This document shows positions 27,301-33,962 of a stretch of 64,000 bases of DNA, one piece after another (position 1 is the stretch's first letter; each line of letters opens with the position of its first letter). Made by a program: the position numbers and the translations under genes. A model generated the notes under the pieces. It worked only from the letters and a program-made list of their open reading frames with translations, searched no databases and was not told where the DNA came from. Location of the stretch: assembly GCF_949987515.2 (NCBI RefSeq), contig NC_082697.1, positions 23,877,730 through 23,941,729 on the forward strand. Direction: 5' to 3'. This stretch comes from Delphinus delphis. Its lineage: Eukaryota > Chordata > Mammalia > Artiodactyla > Delphinidae.

Positions 27301-30300
27301 ACCTTGTTCCTCTCCAAGTTGAGAACACTAGACTAGAAGTCAGGACACTTGGCTTTGAATGTCAATTCTGTCACATTCTAGTTATGTGATTTTAGGGAAG
27401 TCATTAACTTACTTGAGGTATTTTTCCTCACCTGAGACATTAAGTTAATGATACTTTGCTTATTCTTCTGGGTCGTTGTAAGCATCAAATGAATTCATGG
27501 ATTTTTAAGGTACTTTGTGAACTATAAAACACTATATAAATGTGAGGATGACTTTTTATCTGCCACAGGCTATAAAATAGATGTTTTTACCAGTAAAAAG
27601 CAACTTTATCGCCAAGTTTTTTCTCGTAGACAATTCGATCCAGTACATTGTAGCAGACGTTGGTAGTTGCTCCTTTCATCCACTCAATAAAGATTTTCCC
27701 TTTAGTCATATCAAAGTTGTACTGGAGGAATGGACCAGGACATGGGGTCTTCCAGTAAAATTCCTTGGCAATGTCTCCCCAAAACTCTGCAACAGAAAAG
27801 GAAGCCCAGACATCACTTAGCTTCTCAGACATATTTATCCTCAGATGGCTTACCAGTCTATGCACAGGACCAAGTCACAACTCCGCCCTGTACTCTAGGA
27901 CCTACCACCTGGGTCCCTCCTCTACCTATCTATCAAATCTTAACACCCACCACACTCCTAAACCACCTTCTATTCCCATGGGCTGAATCTTGACTCAAAT
28001 TTCTTCCCTCCCTTCTCAAAACTGCCAATCCATTTTTCACCGTCTATTTAAATTGTAGCCACAATGCCTAGTACGTTGTAGTCAATCAGTAACTTTTTAA
28101 ATGAACTAATTAGTGAAAGGAAGAAATCCTTTACCCACAGAGGCTTCCATGACATAGGAGGCTTAATTTGTTCATTCACTCTCAGCAATTATTTAATGAG
28201 CATCTCTTTCTCCTACTACTACTTGCCCAAGTGTTACTTGCTAAGTGCCAGATGTTGCTTTAAGCTCCTTAAATGCATTATCTTATTTAGTTCTTACTAC
28301 AACCCTAGGAGGTAGGCCTTATTTTCATTCTTATTTTATTGATTTGAAAATCGAGGCTCAGAGAGGTTAAATAATTTGCCCAAGGTTATACATTTACTAA
28401 GTCACCATTTGAACTGCCCTGAGGAAGACATTGTTGCTAAAATCTGAAAGATGAATAGGAGTTTTTCTCCACGCCCCCACCAAGAAAGACATTATTATGC
28501 GACAGAAAAGAACCAAGGGTATGCGTTAAGAGGAACTCCCTTGGGCTGAAGCACTGAGAATTACAGAAAGAACAGCAGGAATTGATGCATAAACTGGGCA
28601 GATAACGCAATCCTTCTAAGGAAGAATTCTAAGGAAGCTAAGGATTCTAAGGATTCTAAGGAATGCTTCTAAGGAAGCATGAAGAATTTGCTATTTACCC
28701 TAAGAGCAATGGAGAGCCATCATAGGAGTTTAATCAGGAGAAGGACATGATCAGATTTACAATCTTGAAATATTTGCCTGGCTACTTTGGAGAAAAGGTA
28801 CTCAACAGGTTAAACATACAACTGCAGAACACCTAGGATAATCTCAGTACTGGATCAGGAGCTAGAGGAGAGAGACACTTAGAACCGTAATAATGGAAGG
28901 AACTTTAGAGGTTATCACCCCCTCATTTTACTGATAAGAAATCAAATTTATAGCGGTAAAGTGACTTGTTCAAGGTTAGATGATTTAGCTTATATAATCT
29001 GATTAAAGAGATAAGACTAACATAAAATATTTTTGAATATACAAGACAGAATATAATTGAAAGCTAAATCACATGGAGTACAATTTGCAATGAATTAAAG
29101 AAATCCAAATTAAATCAACCCCAAGGTGCCATTATATGCCAATAAAACTAGCAAAGACTAAAAGAAAGATTAAACTCAATGCTTGAGCGGCCCTAGAAAA
29201 CAGATACTCTTATATGATAACAGCATTATAAGAAATTAGCACAATTTACTGAACAGCAGGGCAATGCCTGACAAGAATCATAACATTTTTAATACCCTTT
29301 CATCTGCTACCTTAACTTTGGGGAACCCACTCTAAGAAAATAATACCAAAGAAAAAAAGAGATTACTCAAGAGATGTTTATACTAACACTATTTATAATA
29401 GTGAAACTAGAAACAACCCTAAAGCCCAATAATGAAAAAACTGATAAAAACTAGCAATACTGGTAGTGATAACAATAGAATACTAAATGGCCATTAAAGA
29501 GGGAACAAATGGGTCTAACTCTAAAGTCCATGTTGTTACAACTACACTGAGTATGTGTGTATACTCAAAAATATTTTAAAGTGATAATTAGTAGGCATAA
29601 ACTATGTAAAACTATATATGAACCACATTTATGTCCATCAACAAGGAGTGAAGAAAACTGAGTTTTATGATCACTTAGTTTTTTTTGTTTTGCTTTGCTT
29701 TGCTTTGTTTTGTTTTTTTGGCCACGCCACGCTGCATATGGGATCTTAGTTCCCCAACCAGGGATCAAACCCGTGCGCCCTGCAGTGGAAGCTCGGAGTC
29801 TTAAACACTGGACCGCCAGGGAAGTCCATGATCACTTAGTTTTAGTTTTTGTTTATTTCTGGTGGAGCTGTTGAACTCTGGATGTTTCTTTGGCACACAT
29901 TCTAAGTACTGAAGAAGTTTAGAAGAGGAAAAGATGAAAATGGTCTGGGATGATCAGGGAATGCTCTGTGAAATTGTTGGGGTTCGACTAGGTAGAGAGG
30001 AACAGAAGGGAATGGGCAAAGGCTAGGAGATGGGAAAGGGACTTTTGTGTATCCAGTATATCAACAAGAATGACCTGTGGTAGAATGAGGGGTATATGAT
30101 AGGGAGTAGCGGAAGATAAGAATAGAAAGGTGGGGTGGGCTAGTTATCCAGAGACTCTGAAAGAAAGGCAGAATTTTAATTTGAAGCTGTAGGAAATAGG
30201 GAACTATTACAAGTTTTTGAAGTGACATATGAAAGCAGTGTTTCCATAATATCAGGCTAATAGTGTTTAGATAAATCTAAATCTAAATCTACCAGAAATA

Positions 30301-33300
30301 TTGGAAATGAGTGAGACTAGTGGAGAGAGAAGCAATTAGGAGTCTGCTCCCTTGAATTAAAAGGGTCTATGGGAATGGAAGAAAAGGTAACCTGAGAGAG
30401 ATTTTGAAAGAGTATTTGACAGAATTTGGTGAAAGGCAGCCTGTGGATCAGGGAAGAGGAACAGCATAGCTATTGGGAGAACAGGTTCTGCAATCAAAAC
30501 TACCTTGGTTCAAATCACAGCTCCACCACTAAGTACCTGTGTGACCTTGTGCAATTAAGTTAACCTCTCTAAGCTTCAGTTTCCTTCTCCATAAAATGGG
30601 GATAATAGTCTCTACATCAAATCAAACAGAATTTGTGCTTAGTAAGCAGTAAGCAATCTATAAATAAATAAGATATACAGATAGATAGGATCTGGGATGG
30701 TGCCATTGACAGGGATTAGAAAATTAGGGAGGAAAGCAGGTTTGGAAGGGAAAATTGGTAAATCTGAGTCACAGTCATATTAAATATTGTATAACAACAG
30801 GGTGTGTGAATAAAATGCTCTACAGACCTATGAAATTTGAGACTAGAGCAAAAGTGAGATCCTGGATACAGAGCTAAATATGTAGAAAAGGAGTTCTTGT
30901 GACAGTAATAGCTCACCCCTGGGGCGAAGATATTTGCAAATCATATATCCAATAAAGGGTTAGTATTCAAAATATATAAAGAACTCATACAACTCAACAA
31001 CAAAAAAACAAACAACCCAATTAAAAAATGAGCATAGGTGCTAAATAGACATTTTTCCAAAGAAGACATACAGATGGGCAACAGGCACATGAAAAAATGT
31101 TCAATATTACTAATTATTAGGGAAATGCAAATCAAAACCACAATGAGATATCACCTCCACCCATTTGAATGGCTATTATCAAAAAGGCAAGAAATAACAC
31201 GTTTTGGAAAGGATATGGAGAGACGAAACCCTCATACATTGTTGGTGGGAATGTATATTGGTGCAGCCACTTTGGAATATGGCGATTCCTCAAAAAATTA
31301 AGAATAGAACTATTATACAATCCATTATTCCACTTCTGAGTATTTTTCTGAAGAAAACAGAAACACTATTTTGAAAAGATATATGTACTCCTATGTTCAT
31401 TGTGGTAGTATATACAATAAATAGCCAAGATATGAAAGCAACCTAAGTGTCTATTGATAGATGAATGATAAAGAAGATGTGATATATAGAGATATATATT
31501 TATTATATGGATATATGAGTATTACTCAACCATAAAAAGAATGAAATCTCACCATTTCAGACAGTAAGACAAAGACAAATACCATATGCTTTCCCTCCTA
31601 TGTGGTATATAAAAAACAAACAAAACAAAATAAATGAACAAACCAAACTAAACAAAAACAAACACGTAGATACAGAGAACAGATCAGTGGTTACCAGAGA
31701 GGAAGGTTGGGGAGGGGAAAATGAGTAAAGAGGGTAACTATATGGTAATGGATGGAAACTAAATTTTTGGTGGTGATCACACTGTAGTGTATACAGAAGT
31801 AGAAATATAACACTGTACACAGGGAACTTAAATAATGTTACCTCAATTAAAAAAAAATAGCTCACCCCTGGGAAACAGAACTCATGACAGGAGAAAATAG
31901 AGAGGGAAGAGAAGTGAAAAGGGGTCTGAGGTAGGAGGGGAGGGATAAATTAGAAGTTTAGAATTAACGTATACACACTACTATATGTAAAATAGATAAC
32001 CAATAAGGACCTACTGTGTAGCACAGGGAACTATACTCAATATTTTGTAATAACCTATAAGGGAAAAGAGTCTGAAAAAGGATATACATAAATAACTGAA
32101 TGACTTTGCTGTATACTTAAAACTAACACAACATTGTAAATCAACTATACTTCAATAAAAAAGAAAAAAGAAAGAAAGAAAAGAAAAGAAACAAGCTGGG
32201 GACATCTAACCTGAAAGTGAACTTAGATTAGGGGGTGAGACTATAGATTAGATCACCTCTCTGAGAGCCAACCAGGCAGTCTCCATTGGAAAAATGAAGA
32301 TATGATATTATTATAGGACCAGTATATTAATTGGTCTTTATATTTTATTCCTAGAGAATCCCAACAAAAACATGGTGTTATCCCAAGAAGTCAGAATCCT
32401 GGAATGGCTGGTGGATACAGGTGTGTGATATAAGTGTGTTTTATGAAAGTTCCATGTGATTGTGTTTTTATTTAAAGATATTGGCTCATTTCCCTATTAA
32501 AGGAAGCCTACTGTGAATTCTTTTATAAAGCGTAGAAACTTTTGGCAAGGAGAGAATTACCAACCAGTTGACTCTTTTAAGTGTAATATTTGTCTAAGGT
32601 GTGGTATACATTAATGAGCAGTAAGACACTCTCTATGTAGGCAAATTTAGTCAATAAATATCTATACGAACACCTTAAAAAAATAAAAGAGGTCTGAGGA
32701 CTCAAACTTGGACACTGCATGCAGCAATCAACCACTCTACACTTGATTCAGTCTCATCTTGCATTACTCAATAATTGCTTCATCCACTTTGTTCCTATTG
32801 TTATCAGACTAACCGCTATTTAGTGAACGCTACTGTGCATCAGGCAGTCTATAATGCACACTTCACTTATTACTCATTTTTGCCCTCAAACGAAACTGTG
32901 AGGCAGGTATTATTACCTCTGTCTTATAGATAAAGAAAAGGAATTCCAGACAGGTTTTAAAATCTGCCTAAGGCCACACAGTATATGAGTGGTAGAGCCA
33001 GGATCTAAATCTAGATTTTTCTGAGTTTGATTCGGTGGCTCATGCTTGTCCCACTGCCAACATCATGCTGCCTCCCACCTCAGCTACAGTTGTGACCCCT
33101 AACCCAGCTTGAGGGCACAGATGGGGAATTTTCCCCACACGTTCTTAAAGACATGGAACTACCTATCGGAATTTCTGAGTTATCACAATCCCATCCCTAA
33201 TTTTTTTTAAAAAGACAACATTTTAGTGACTTGTTCAGTCTTATATGGTAGTTTCCATTGGGATTTCTAAAATACTAAAAATAGATCTGGGACTCCATTA

Positions 33301-33962
33301 CTAATTTGGGGACCCCGGGATGGGACCCTACTGCCCCTCAGCAGTGGAGACTAACTCACAGGTTGAAGGTGTCAGGAGGCACTGGGTAGGCTGGTCTGAA
33401 AAGCGGCTAAGAAAATTCTCTTTGTGGCCCGCCTCTCCTCAAGGCGCTCTGCGCCCTTAAGAACCCGCCTTTTCACCTGAGGAACTGTTCTCTTCTTAGG
33501 ACACTTTCACTCTCCTCACAAAACCTGCATCTCCTCACGAAACCCCCAAGCCGCCAAGGAACCCCCCCAATTCCTAGGGAACCCTCATTTCCTACAGAAC
33601 CCTCCTTCTCAGAGAACCCCCCTCTCCTCCCGGAACCCCTTTTCCGAAATTCTTCCCTCACAAAACCTCTATCTTCTCACGGACCCCTCAGTTTCCCAAG
33701 GGAACCCCAACTCCTCACTCTCCTGTGAGCCCCCCACTTCTCTCCTCCCTGACGTCTCTCAGGCCCGCCCGGGCCCGGCCTCACCTCTCGGCTCCTCCAA
33801 GGAGCGCCTGTGCAGCTCGCGGTAGCGCTGCAGCGAGGGGACGTGCGCGGAACGGCTGACCTCGGGCGGCGGAGACCAACTTCGCCCCCGGCTCCGGGCT
33901 CCAGCCTCCTCCCGGACCCCGCTCCCACCGCCGCTCCGGCCCCGCTCCTCGGGAAGCCCCAT
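279..33962 (-). CDS. ACSS2: ACSS2, acetyl-CoA synthetase (cytosolic/nuclear), 5' part, coding exons 1-4
   Basis: ACSS2 converts acetate, ATP and CoA to acetyl-CoA, AMP and PPi in cytosol and nucleus, feeding lipid synthesis and histone acetylation. Four exons join in frame (178+196+92+104 bp) to give residues 1-190 of a protein of about 700 in mammals. The start is [10 protein letters not shown]; residues about 60-125 ([31 protein letters not shown]) are the acetyl-CoA synthetase N-terminal domain, and [20 protein letters not shown] begins the AMP-binding domain. All junctions are GT-AG, with codons split after exons 1, 2 and 3. The ATP-binding loop, catalytic core and C-terminal lysine domain lie beyond the left edge of the window. 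Intron 1 is 6.0 kb and intron 2 is 26.9 kb. The closely related mitochondrial ACSS1 fits worse, because it starts with a transit peptide. The gene runs head to head with GGT7. Confidence 0.96.
601..692 (-). CDS. ACSS2: ACSS2 coding exon 3
   Basis: The acceptor is tgatgtatctcag and the donor CAGG|gtgagt. It encodes [20 protein letters not shown] and [10 protein letters not shown], residues 126-155, with one split base at each end (92 bp = 1+90+1). This is the start of the AMP-binding enzyme fold. Confidence 0.94.
1040..1435 (+). mobile_element. MER5A-like hAT remnant split by an L1 insertion
   Basis: The segments 1,040-1,160 (cacctagggaacttgttaaa) and 1,405-1,435 (aattctgatgcacattt) read like the two halves of a MER5A non-autonomous hAT element, interrupted by the L1 3' end at 1,192-1,393. 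Confidence 0.6.
1192..1393 (+). mobile_element. L1 3' end insertion
   Basis: This is a 5'-truncated L1 3' UTR (taataaggacctactgta, cactttgctgtacacctgaa, aaatcaactatac) with an A-rich end. It is flanked by the 11-bp direct repeat aatcagtaggt at 1,181-1,191 and 1,394-1,404, the target-site duplication. Confidence 0.8.
1505..1740 (-). mobile_element. L2 fragment, reverse orientation
   Basis: Reads ttcatttattcatttgctta, then cactgatgaacaagataag and catggagcttatattccaa, the reverse complement of the L2 3' region. Confidence 0.55.
1840..2600 (+). mobile_element. Ancient LINE-like 3' region, tentative
   Basis: A diverged segment with gtccctcccacccctaac, gcctcctggcaaccattgta and, further on, catctgcataatgttccac and gtatgccataatttatatt. 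This is the pattern of old mammalian L1 3' UTRs. Related text recurs at 41,040-41,270 and 61,250-61,640. Confidence 0.4.
2705..2919 (-). mobile_element. CHR SINE, short form
   Basis: A complete tRNA-derived SINE in reverse, from the poly-T at 2,705 to gccaccagggaagcc at its head. The 13-bp target-site duplication aaggcctctctct is intact at 2,692-2,704 and 2,920-2,932, so the insertion is young. Confidence 0.9.
3355..3480 (-). repeat. MIR, reverse
   Basis: Contains gaaactcagagagatgtagt, ccaggtcacaca and tggcagagccaagaatag, the reverse complement of the MIR core. Confidence 0.6.
3861..4088 (+). mobile_element. CHR SINE, short form
   Basis: Runs from ggcttccctggtggcgcagt to cgcataccgc and a long A-rich tail with interspersed G (4,051-4,088). 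It is flanked by copies of aaacactgtag ending at 3,860 and 4,095. Confidence 0.9.
4225..4425 (+). mobile_element. L2 3' end
   Basis: Shows actggaatataaactccatg, cattgctacatccctagca and gagcctggtacatagaagg in the order of the L2 3' terminus. Confidence 0.65.
4675..4832 (+). mobile_element. L1 3' end
   Basis: A truncated L1 tail with ctgattcactttgttatac, gaaactaacacaacattgta and atactccaataaag before an A-run. Confidence 0.7.
4993..5293 (+). mobile_element. CHR SINE, long form
   Basis: Has the tRNA-like head, then the 3' module caactagagaaagccctcgc and a taaataaataaattaat tail. Copies of aaatcaatagg flank it at about 4,981-4,991 and 5,327-5,337. Confidence 0.88.
5343..5703 (+). mobile_element. 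CHR SINE, long form
   Basis: A second long-form copy directly after the previous one. It has an expanded middle in which ccacaactactgagcc is repeated, then cagctagagaaagcctgcg and an AT-rich tail. Confidence 0.88.
5755..6212 (+). mobile_element. L1 3' region
   Basis: Contains ataacatggatagacctaga, taccatatgatttcactta, and the terminal taatataatattgtaagtaa followed by an A-run. It is a 5'-truncated L1 fragment with no useful coding potential. Confidence 0.72.
6557..6748 (-). mobile_element. L1 3' end, reverse, with target-site duplication
   Basis: Reads ttggagtatagttgcttta, caatgttgtgttagtttctt and gttccctgtgctatacagca. Matching copies of gacaattaattttt flank it at 6,543-6,556 and 6,749-6,762. 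Confidence 0.8.
7020..7645 (+). mobile_element. L2, long 3' fragment
   Basis: Follows the L2 consensus order: atcatgtcattcctctgctc, ttctcagtgaggccatccttg, cttggagggcagggatcatg and a final gtaggcacagtaagtactta. Open frames here are not genes. Confidence 0.75.
8030..8680 (+). mobile_element. L2, long 3' fragment
   Basis: Contains tcttgcctggatgaccaca, aacccctttagtggcttcc-like text, tagactgtaagcttcctgaa and aataaatacttgctgaatga, ending with the gaatgaatgaa tail. Confidence 0.78.
9238..9330 (-). repeat. MIR fragment, reverse
   Basis: Contains ttatttacagatgagaaacc and gaggttacttagcac, a weak MIR core. Confidence 0.4.
9333..9475 (+). mobile_element. hAT (Charlie/MER58-like) remnant
   Basis: Contains agagctatccaatatggtag, ccacatatagctattgaaca and gaactgaattttaatttaat, the signature of a common mammalian hAT MITE. 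Confidence 0.6.
9590..10165 (+). mobile_element. Old L1 3' region
   Basis: Contains gtagcagcattattcaagat, aatatacatcaactaaagaa and gttgcctagggctgaggcaa, typical of L1M 3' ends. It is heavily mutated. Confidence 0.65.
10260..10530 (+). mobile_element. L2 3' end
   Basis: Shows ctggattgtgagttccttaa, cctcagtgcctagcaaac and gtgaaatgaatggataaa. Confidence 0.6.
10531..12085. other. ACSS2: ACSS2 intron 2, no recognised feature
   Basis: Unique-looking or very old sequence. An uninterrupted frame at 10,740-11,102 has no family I recognise. The rest is AT-rich, with no gene, RNA or clear repeat. Confidence 0.4.
12090..12245 (+). mobile_element. MER5A-like hAT remnant
   Basis: Contains catcagaaacatctgagga, aaaattctgattcaataggc and gggtggggtccagggatct, the interior of a MER5A-type element. 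Confidence 0.6.
13085..13235 (+). mobile_element. L2 3' fragment
   Basis: Contains ggttgtgagctccgtgagg, acaaggaccagatttct and gtacagtgcctgaca. Confidence 0.55.
13268..13505 (+). repeat. Direct repeat of about 48 bp flanking an L1-like piece and (AAC)n
   Basis: The text gctgttagaagctaatggat...ctatccata (13,268-13,315) recurs at about 13,456-13,505 as gctgctagaagctaatggat...ctgtccata. Between the copies lie an L1 ORF2-like fragment (aactcaaaatggatcaagg, acctaaaataataaaagtc) and an (AAC) run at 13,438-13,456. Confidence 0.65.
13530..13840 (+). mobile_element. L1 3' end
   Basis: Contains gattaagaggtacaaactac, gtaatgttcagcacagggaa and a final caactacgcctcaataata with an A-rich tail. Confidence 0.65.
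13941..14145 (+). mobile_element. CHR SINE, short form
   Basis: An intact short-form copy from gggcttccctggtggcgca to an A-run. Its flanking repeat is (t/c)atggtca, at about 13,929-13,936 and 14,145-14,152. Confidence 0.9.
14209..14516 (+). mobile_element. CHR SINE, long form
   Basis: Begins ggacttccctggtggcgcag, contains gagaagcaaccacaatgaga and ends caaaagtaaaaattaattaa. It lies only 64 bp after the short-form copy and in the same direction. Confidence 0.88.
14800..14950 (+). repeat. MIR
   Basis: Contains gctctggattaggagtcagg, cttcacttctctgggtctca and ctcaactgtaaatgag in MIR order. Confidence 0.65.
15414..15765 (+). mobile_element. CHR SINE, long form
   Basis: Begins gacttccccagtggcgcag and has the full 3' module (caactagagaaagcccgcg, gcagcaacgaagacccaaca). 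Its tail merges into AT-rich DNA. Confidence 0.88.
16150..16806 (-). pseudogene. RPS9P: Processed pseudogene of ribosomal protein S9 (RPS9)
   Basis: RPS9 is a 40S ribosomal protein of 194 residues. The reverse strand carries an intronless mRNA copy. It has a 5' UTR beginning gctcttcctcagg, an ATG at 16,748 (MPVA..), and stretches [32 protein letters not shown] and [14 protein letters not shown] near the C-terminus. The 3' UTR contains gtggattgtct and aataaaacaggatcaacac, followed by an A-run at 16,150-16,163. Frameshifts, in-frame stops and a deletion of about 45 bp around the KAARELLTLDEKD region exclude function. Related 13-bp flanks (gtacttgcaactt at 16,137-16,149; atacttgtaactt at 16,807-16,819) are the target-site duplication. 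It lies in ACSS2 intron 2 in the same direction as ACSS2. Confidence 0.92.
17495..17640 (-). repeat. MIR, reverse
   Basis: Contains ccccatttgaaaggtcaga, actgaggctcagaagggtg and cttgctgaaggtcataaag. Confidence 0.65.
17650..17980 (+). mobile_element. L2 fragment, interrupted by a SINE
   Basis: Contains tgatatgtcacatctctact, tgaaattcttcattgtcta and aatcctattggctctgcctt. L2-like text resumes after the SINE at 18,111-18,300 with ctgaactgttgtcagtgcc and ctgtttaatgaatggatgaa. Confidence 0.6.
17981..18110 (+). mobile_element. Short tRNA-derived SINE, related to CHR
   Basis: Starts ggggaattccctggtggtcc, has the B-box-like ggttcaatccctgg and ends gtgcggccaaaaaaat. The flanks aaaatct (17,974-17,980 and 18,111-18,117) are a likely target-site duplication. 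It is a short, older type than the 210-bp and 340-bp forms. Confidence 0.8.
18905..19000 (+). mobile_element. hAT-like remnant, tentative
   Basis: The text caggggttttcaaactgagt and tccatggaggttccacac resembles a Charlie-type element end. Confidence 0.4.
19075..19685 (-). repeat. MIR, reverse, split by a CHR SINE
   Basis: MIR text agctaacatactctttgcca (19,090s) continues after the SINE as ttcccattttacacatggga and aggtgaggcaatttgctca. Confidence 0.65.
19177..19551 (-). mobile_element. CHR SINE, long form, with target-site duplication
   Basis: Reverse orientation, from ttttttggttgtgttgggtc to caccaccagggaagtcc. The flanks ctaggaaccgttatt (19,162-19,176) and ctaggaactattatt (19,552-19,566) match at 13 of 15 positions. 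It has an unusual stretch rich in 'gtagttgtggtggtggt' near 19,350. Confidence 0.9.
19690..21295. other. ACSS2: ACSS2 intron 2, no gene; AT-rich patch at 20,612-20,710
   Basis: No recognised repeat except an AT-rich low-complexity patch (tattattacatatgttagt, taatatattaatgtataac). Reading frames are short and have no family I recognise. Confidence 0.45.
21302..21494 (-). mobile_element. Tc1/mariner-type MITE
   Basis: The ends cagtagaccctagaacaac and gttcaagggtcaaatgg are imperfect inverted repeats, flanked by TA at 21,300 and 21,495. The interior (gtataagtggacccatgcag) is the reverse of the related copy at 24,216. Confidence 0.7.
21574..21632. repeat. Small palindromic tandem repeat cluster
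   Basis: A 24-bp unit beginning agtgatcaactagttcactg occurs at 21,574-21,597, as an 11-bp partial copy at 21,598-21,608, and as a diverged full copy at 21,609-21,632. The interior ACTAGTTCA-C-TGAACTAGT (21,582-21,600) is a perfect 9-bp inverted repeat with a 1-nt centre. Confidence 0.8.
21640..22555. other. ACSS2: ACSS2 intron 2, no recognised feature
   Basis: I see no gene or clear repeat. The sequence is C/T-rich between 22,150 and 22,300. Confidence 0.4.
22560..23615 (+). mobile_element. L2 (one long or two adjacent fragments)
   Basis: Contains tgtgactgcatcattccctg, gaataaaacccgaaagtctt, ctcagggcctttgcacttgc, accttggaatatttccc-like text, and a final aagtattgaatgaataaat. The 22,560-22,800 stretch repeats earlier parts of the consensus, suggesting two copies. 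Confidence 0.72.
23670..23935 (-). repeat. MIR, reverse
   Basis: Contains cggctaatatttgagtgctt, gagaaaactgaggctcaaag and ggttaagtaacttgtgcaa. Confidence 0.7.
24216..24438 (+). mobile_element. Tc1/mariner-type MITE with terminal inverted repeats and TA flanks
   Basis: Begins ctgttgacccttgaacaac and ends gttgttcaagggtccactg; the 19-bp ends pair at 17 positions. TA dinucleotides flank it at 24,214-24,215 and 24,439-24,440. It is 223 bp long and has no transposase, so it is a non-autonomous Tigger/mariner-class element. Confidence 0.82.
24460..24630 (+). repeat. MIR fragment
   Basis: Contains ggagattagcctcagctct, aatcacttagcttctctgat and cccatctgtaaagagagct. Confidence 0.55.
24640..25580. other. 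ACSS2: ACSS2 intron 2, no recognised feature
   Basis: AT-rich intronic DNA without coding potential or repeats I can name. Confidence 0.4.
25590..25910 (+). mobile_element. hAT-like remnant, tentative
   Basis: Begins gtgcttcccaaattggtgtt-like text with ccatggaatactgcttc and ends gagaacactgatctaat, in the style of a Charlie-type element. I cannot place the family. Confidence 0.35.
26310..26515 (-). repeat. MIR, reverse
   Basis: Contains ccccattttatgaatgagga, cagagagttaaatgccttg and ctagggttacaaagcaagt. Confidence 0.68.
26737..26935 (+). repeat. MIR
   Basis: Contains ggcagtgtggcctagtgtta, gggtttgaatcctggctcta and aaaatggagcaaagaat. Confidence 0.7.
26941..27205 (+). repeat. MIR, near full length
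   Basis: Follows the MIR consensus from agtgtcatggttaagagtat through tttgaatcttagccctgctt and tgtaaaatgaggaaaataaa to agcacagtgtctggcatat. Confidence 0.78.
27315..27545 (+). repeat. MIR, third in a row
   Basis: Contains ctagactagaagtcaggaca, tcctcacctgagacattaag and the tail tactttgtgaactataaaac. It ends 46 bp from ACSS2 exon 2, antisense to the gene. Confidence 0.65.
27591..27786 (-). CDS. ACSS2: ACSS2 coding exon 2
   Basis: The acceptor cttttctgttgcag is followed by AGTTTTGGGG; the donor is TACTG|gtaaaa. The exon gives residues 60-125 (the last split), with [12 protein letters not shown] and [19 protein letters not shown], the conserved substrate-domain entry of acetyl-CoA synthetases. 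The 196-bp length joins exon 1 and exon 3 without a frame change. Confidence 0.95.
28240..28425 (-). repeat. MIR, reverse
   Basis: Contains taagtgccagatgttgcttt, aatcgaggctcagagaggtt and atttgcccaaggttatac. Confidence 0.68.
28560..28790 (-). mobile_element. L2 fragment, reverse, with an internal short repeat expansion
   Basis: L2-like text (gcaatggagagccatcatag, gagaaggacatgatcagatt) follows an imperfect repeat of ttctaagga at 28,612-28,677 (units of 9-16 bp). Confidence 0.5.
29080..29640 (+). mobile_element. Old L1 fragment
   Basis: Contains gccaataaaactagcaaaga, tactaacactatttataata and gaatactaaatggccattaa, like the 3' portion of an ancient L1. Confidence 0.5.
29683..29827 (-). mobile_element. 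Short tRNA-derived SINE
   Basis: Reverse copy from gccacgccacgctgcatat to accgccagggaagtcc. The 16-bp target-site duplication atgatcacttagtttt is perfect at 29,667-29,682 and 29,828-29,843. Confidence 0.88.
30463..30690 (+). repeat. MIR
   Basis: Contains catagctattgggagaacag, ttggttcaaatcacagctcc, gtgaccttgtgcaattaagt and ccataaaatggggataatag. Confidence 0.75.
30924..31855 (+). mobile_element. 5'-truncated L1 with perfect 17-bp target-site duplication
   Basis: Starts inside the end of ORF2 (gaagatatttgcaaatcata, aaatgcaaatcaaaaccaca, cattgttggtgggaatgta) and runs through the 3' UTR to an A-run at 31,850-31,857. The exact direct repeat aatagctcacccctggg is at 30,907-30,923 and 31,856-31,872. 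Stop codons and frameshifts make it inactive. Confidence 0.9.
31965..32190 (+). mobile_element. L1 3' end
   Basis: Contains accaataaggacctactgtg, ctaacacaacattgtaaatc and an A/G-rich tail (agaaagaaagaaaagaaaag) at 32,160-32,190. Confidence 0.72.
32195..32835. other. ACSS2: ACSS2 intron 1, no recognised feature
   Basis: I see no gene or clear repeat in this stretch. Confidence 0.4.
32840..33065 (-). repeat. MIR, reverse
   Basis: Contains ctactgtgcatcaggcagtc, tacctctgtcttatagataa and aaggccacacagtatatgag. Confidence 0.65.
33430..33760. repeat. Degenerate minisatellite A, unit about 18-20 bp
   Basis: About 15 imperfect units of roughly GGAACCCCCATCTCCTCAC can be read one after another (ggaacccccccaattccta, gggaaccctcatttccta, gagaacccccctctcctccc). 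It lies in ACSS2 intron 1, immediately downstream of exon 1, and is strongly C/T-biased on the plus strand. Confidence 0.75.
33785..33962 (-). CDS. ACSS2: ACSS2 coding exon 1
   Basis: The exon encodes residues 1-59 plus the first base of codon 60. It contains [20 protein letters not shown], a segment typical of ACSS2. The ATG at 33,962-33,960 has G at -3 and G at +4, a good Kozak context. The donor is GAGAG|gtgagg. It sits in a CpG island. The frame stays open upstream of this ATG (see findings), but the known mammalian protein starts here. Confidence 0.93.
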
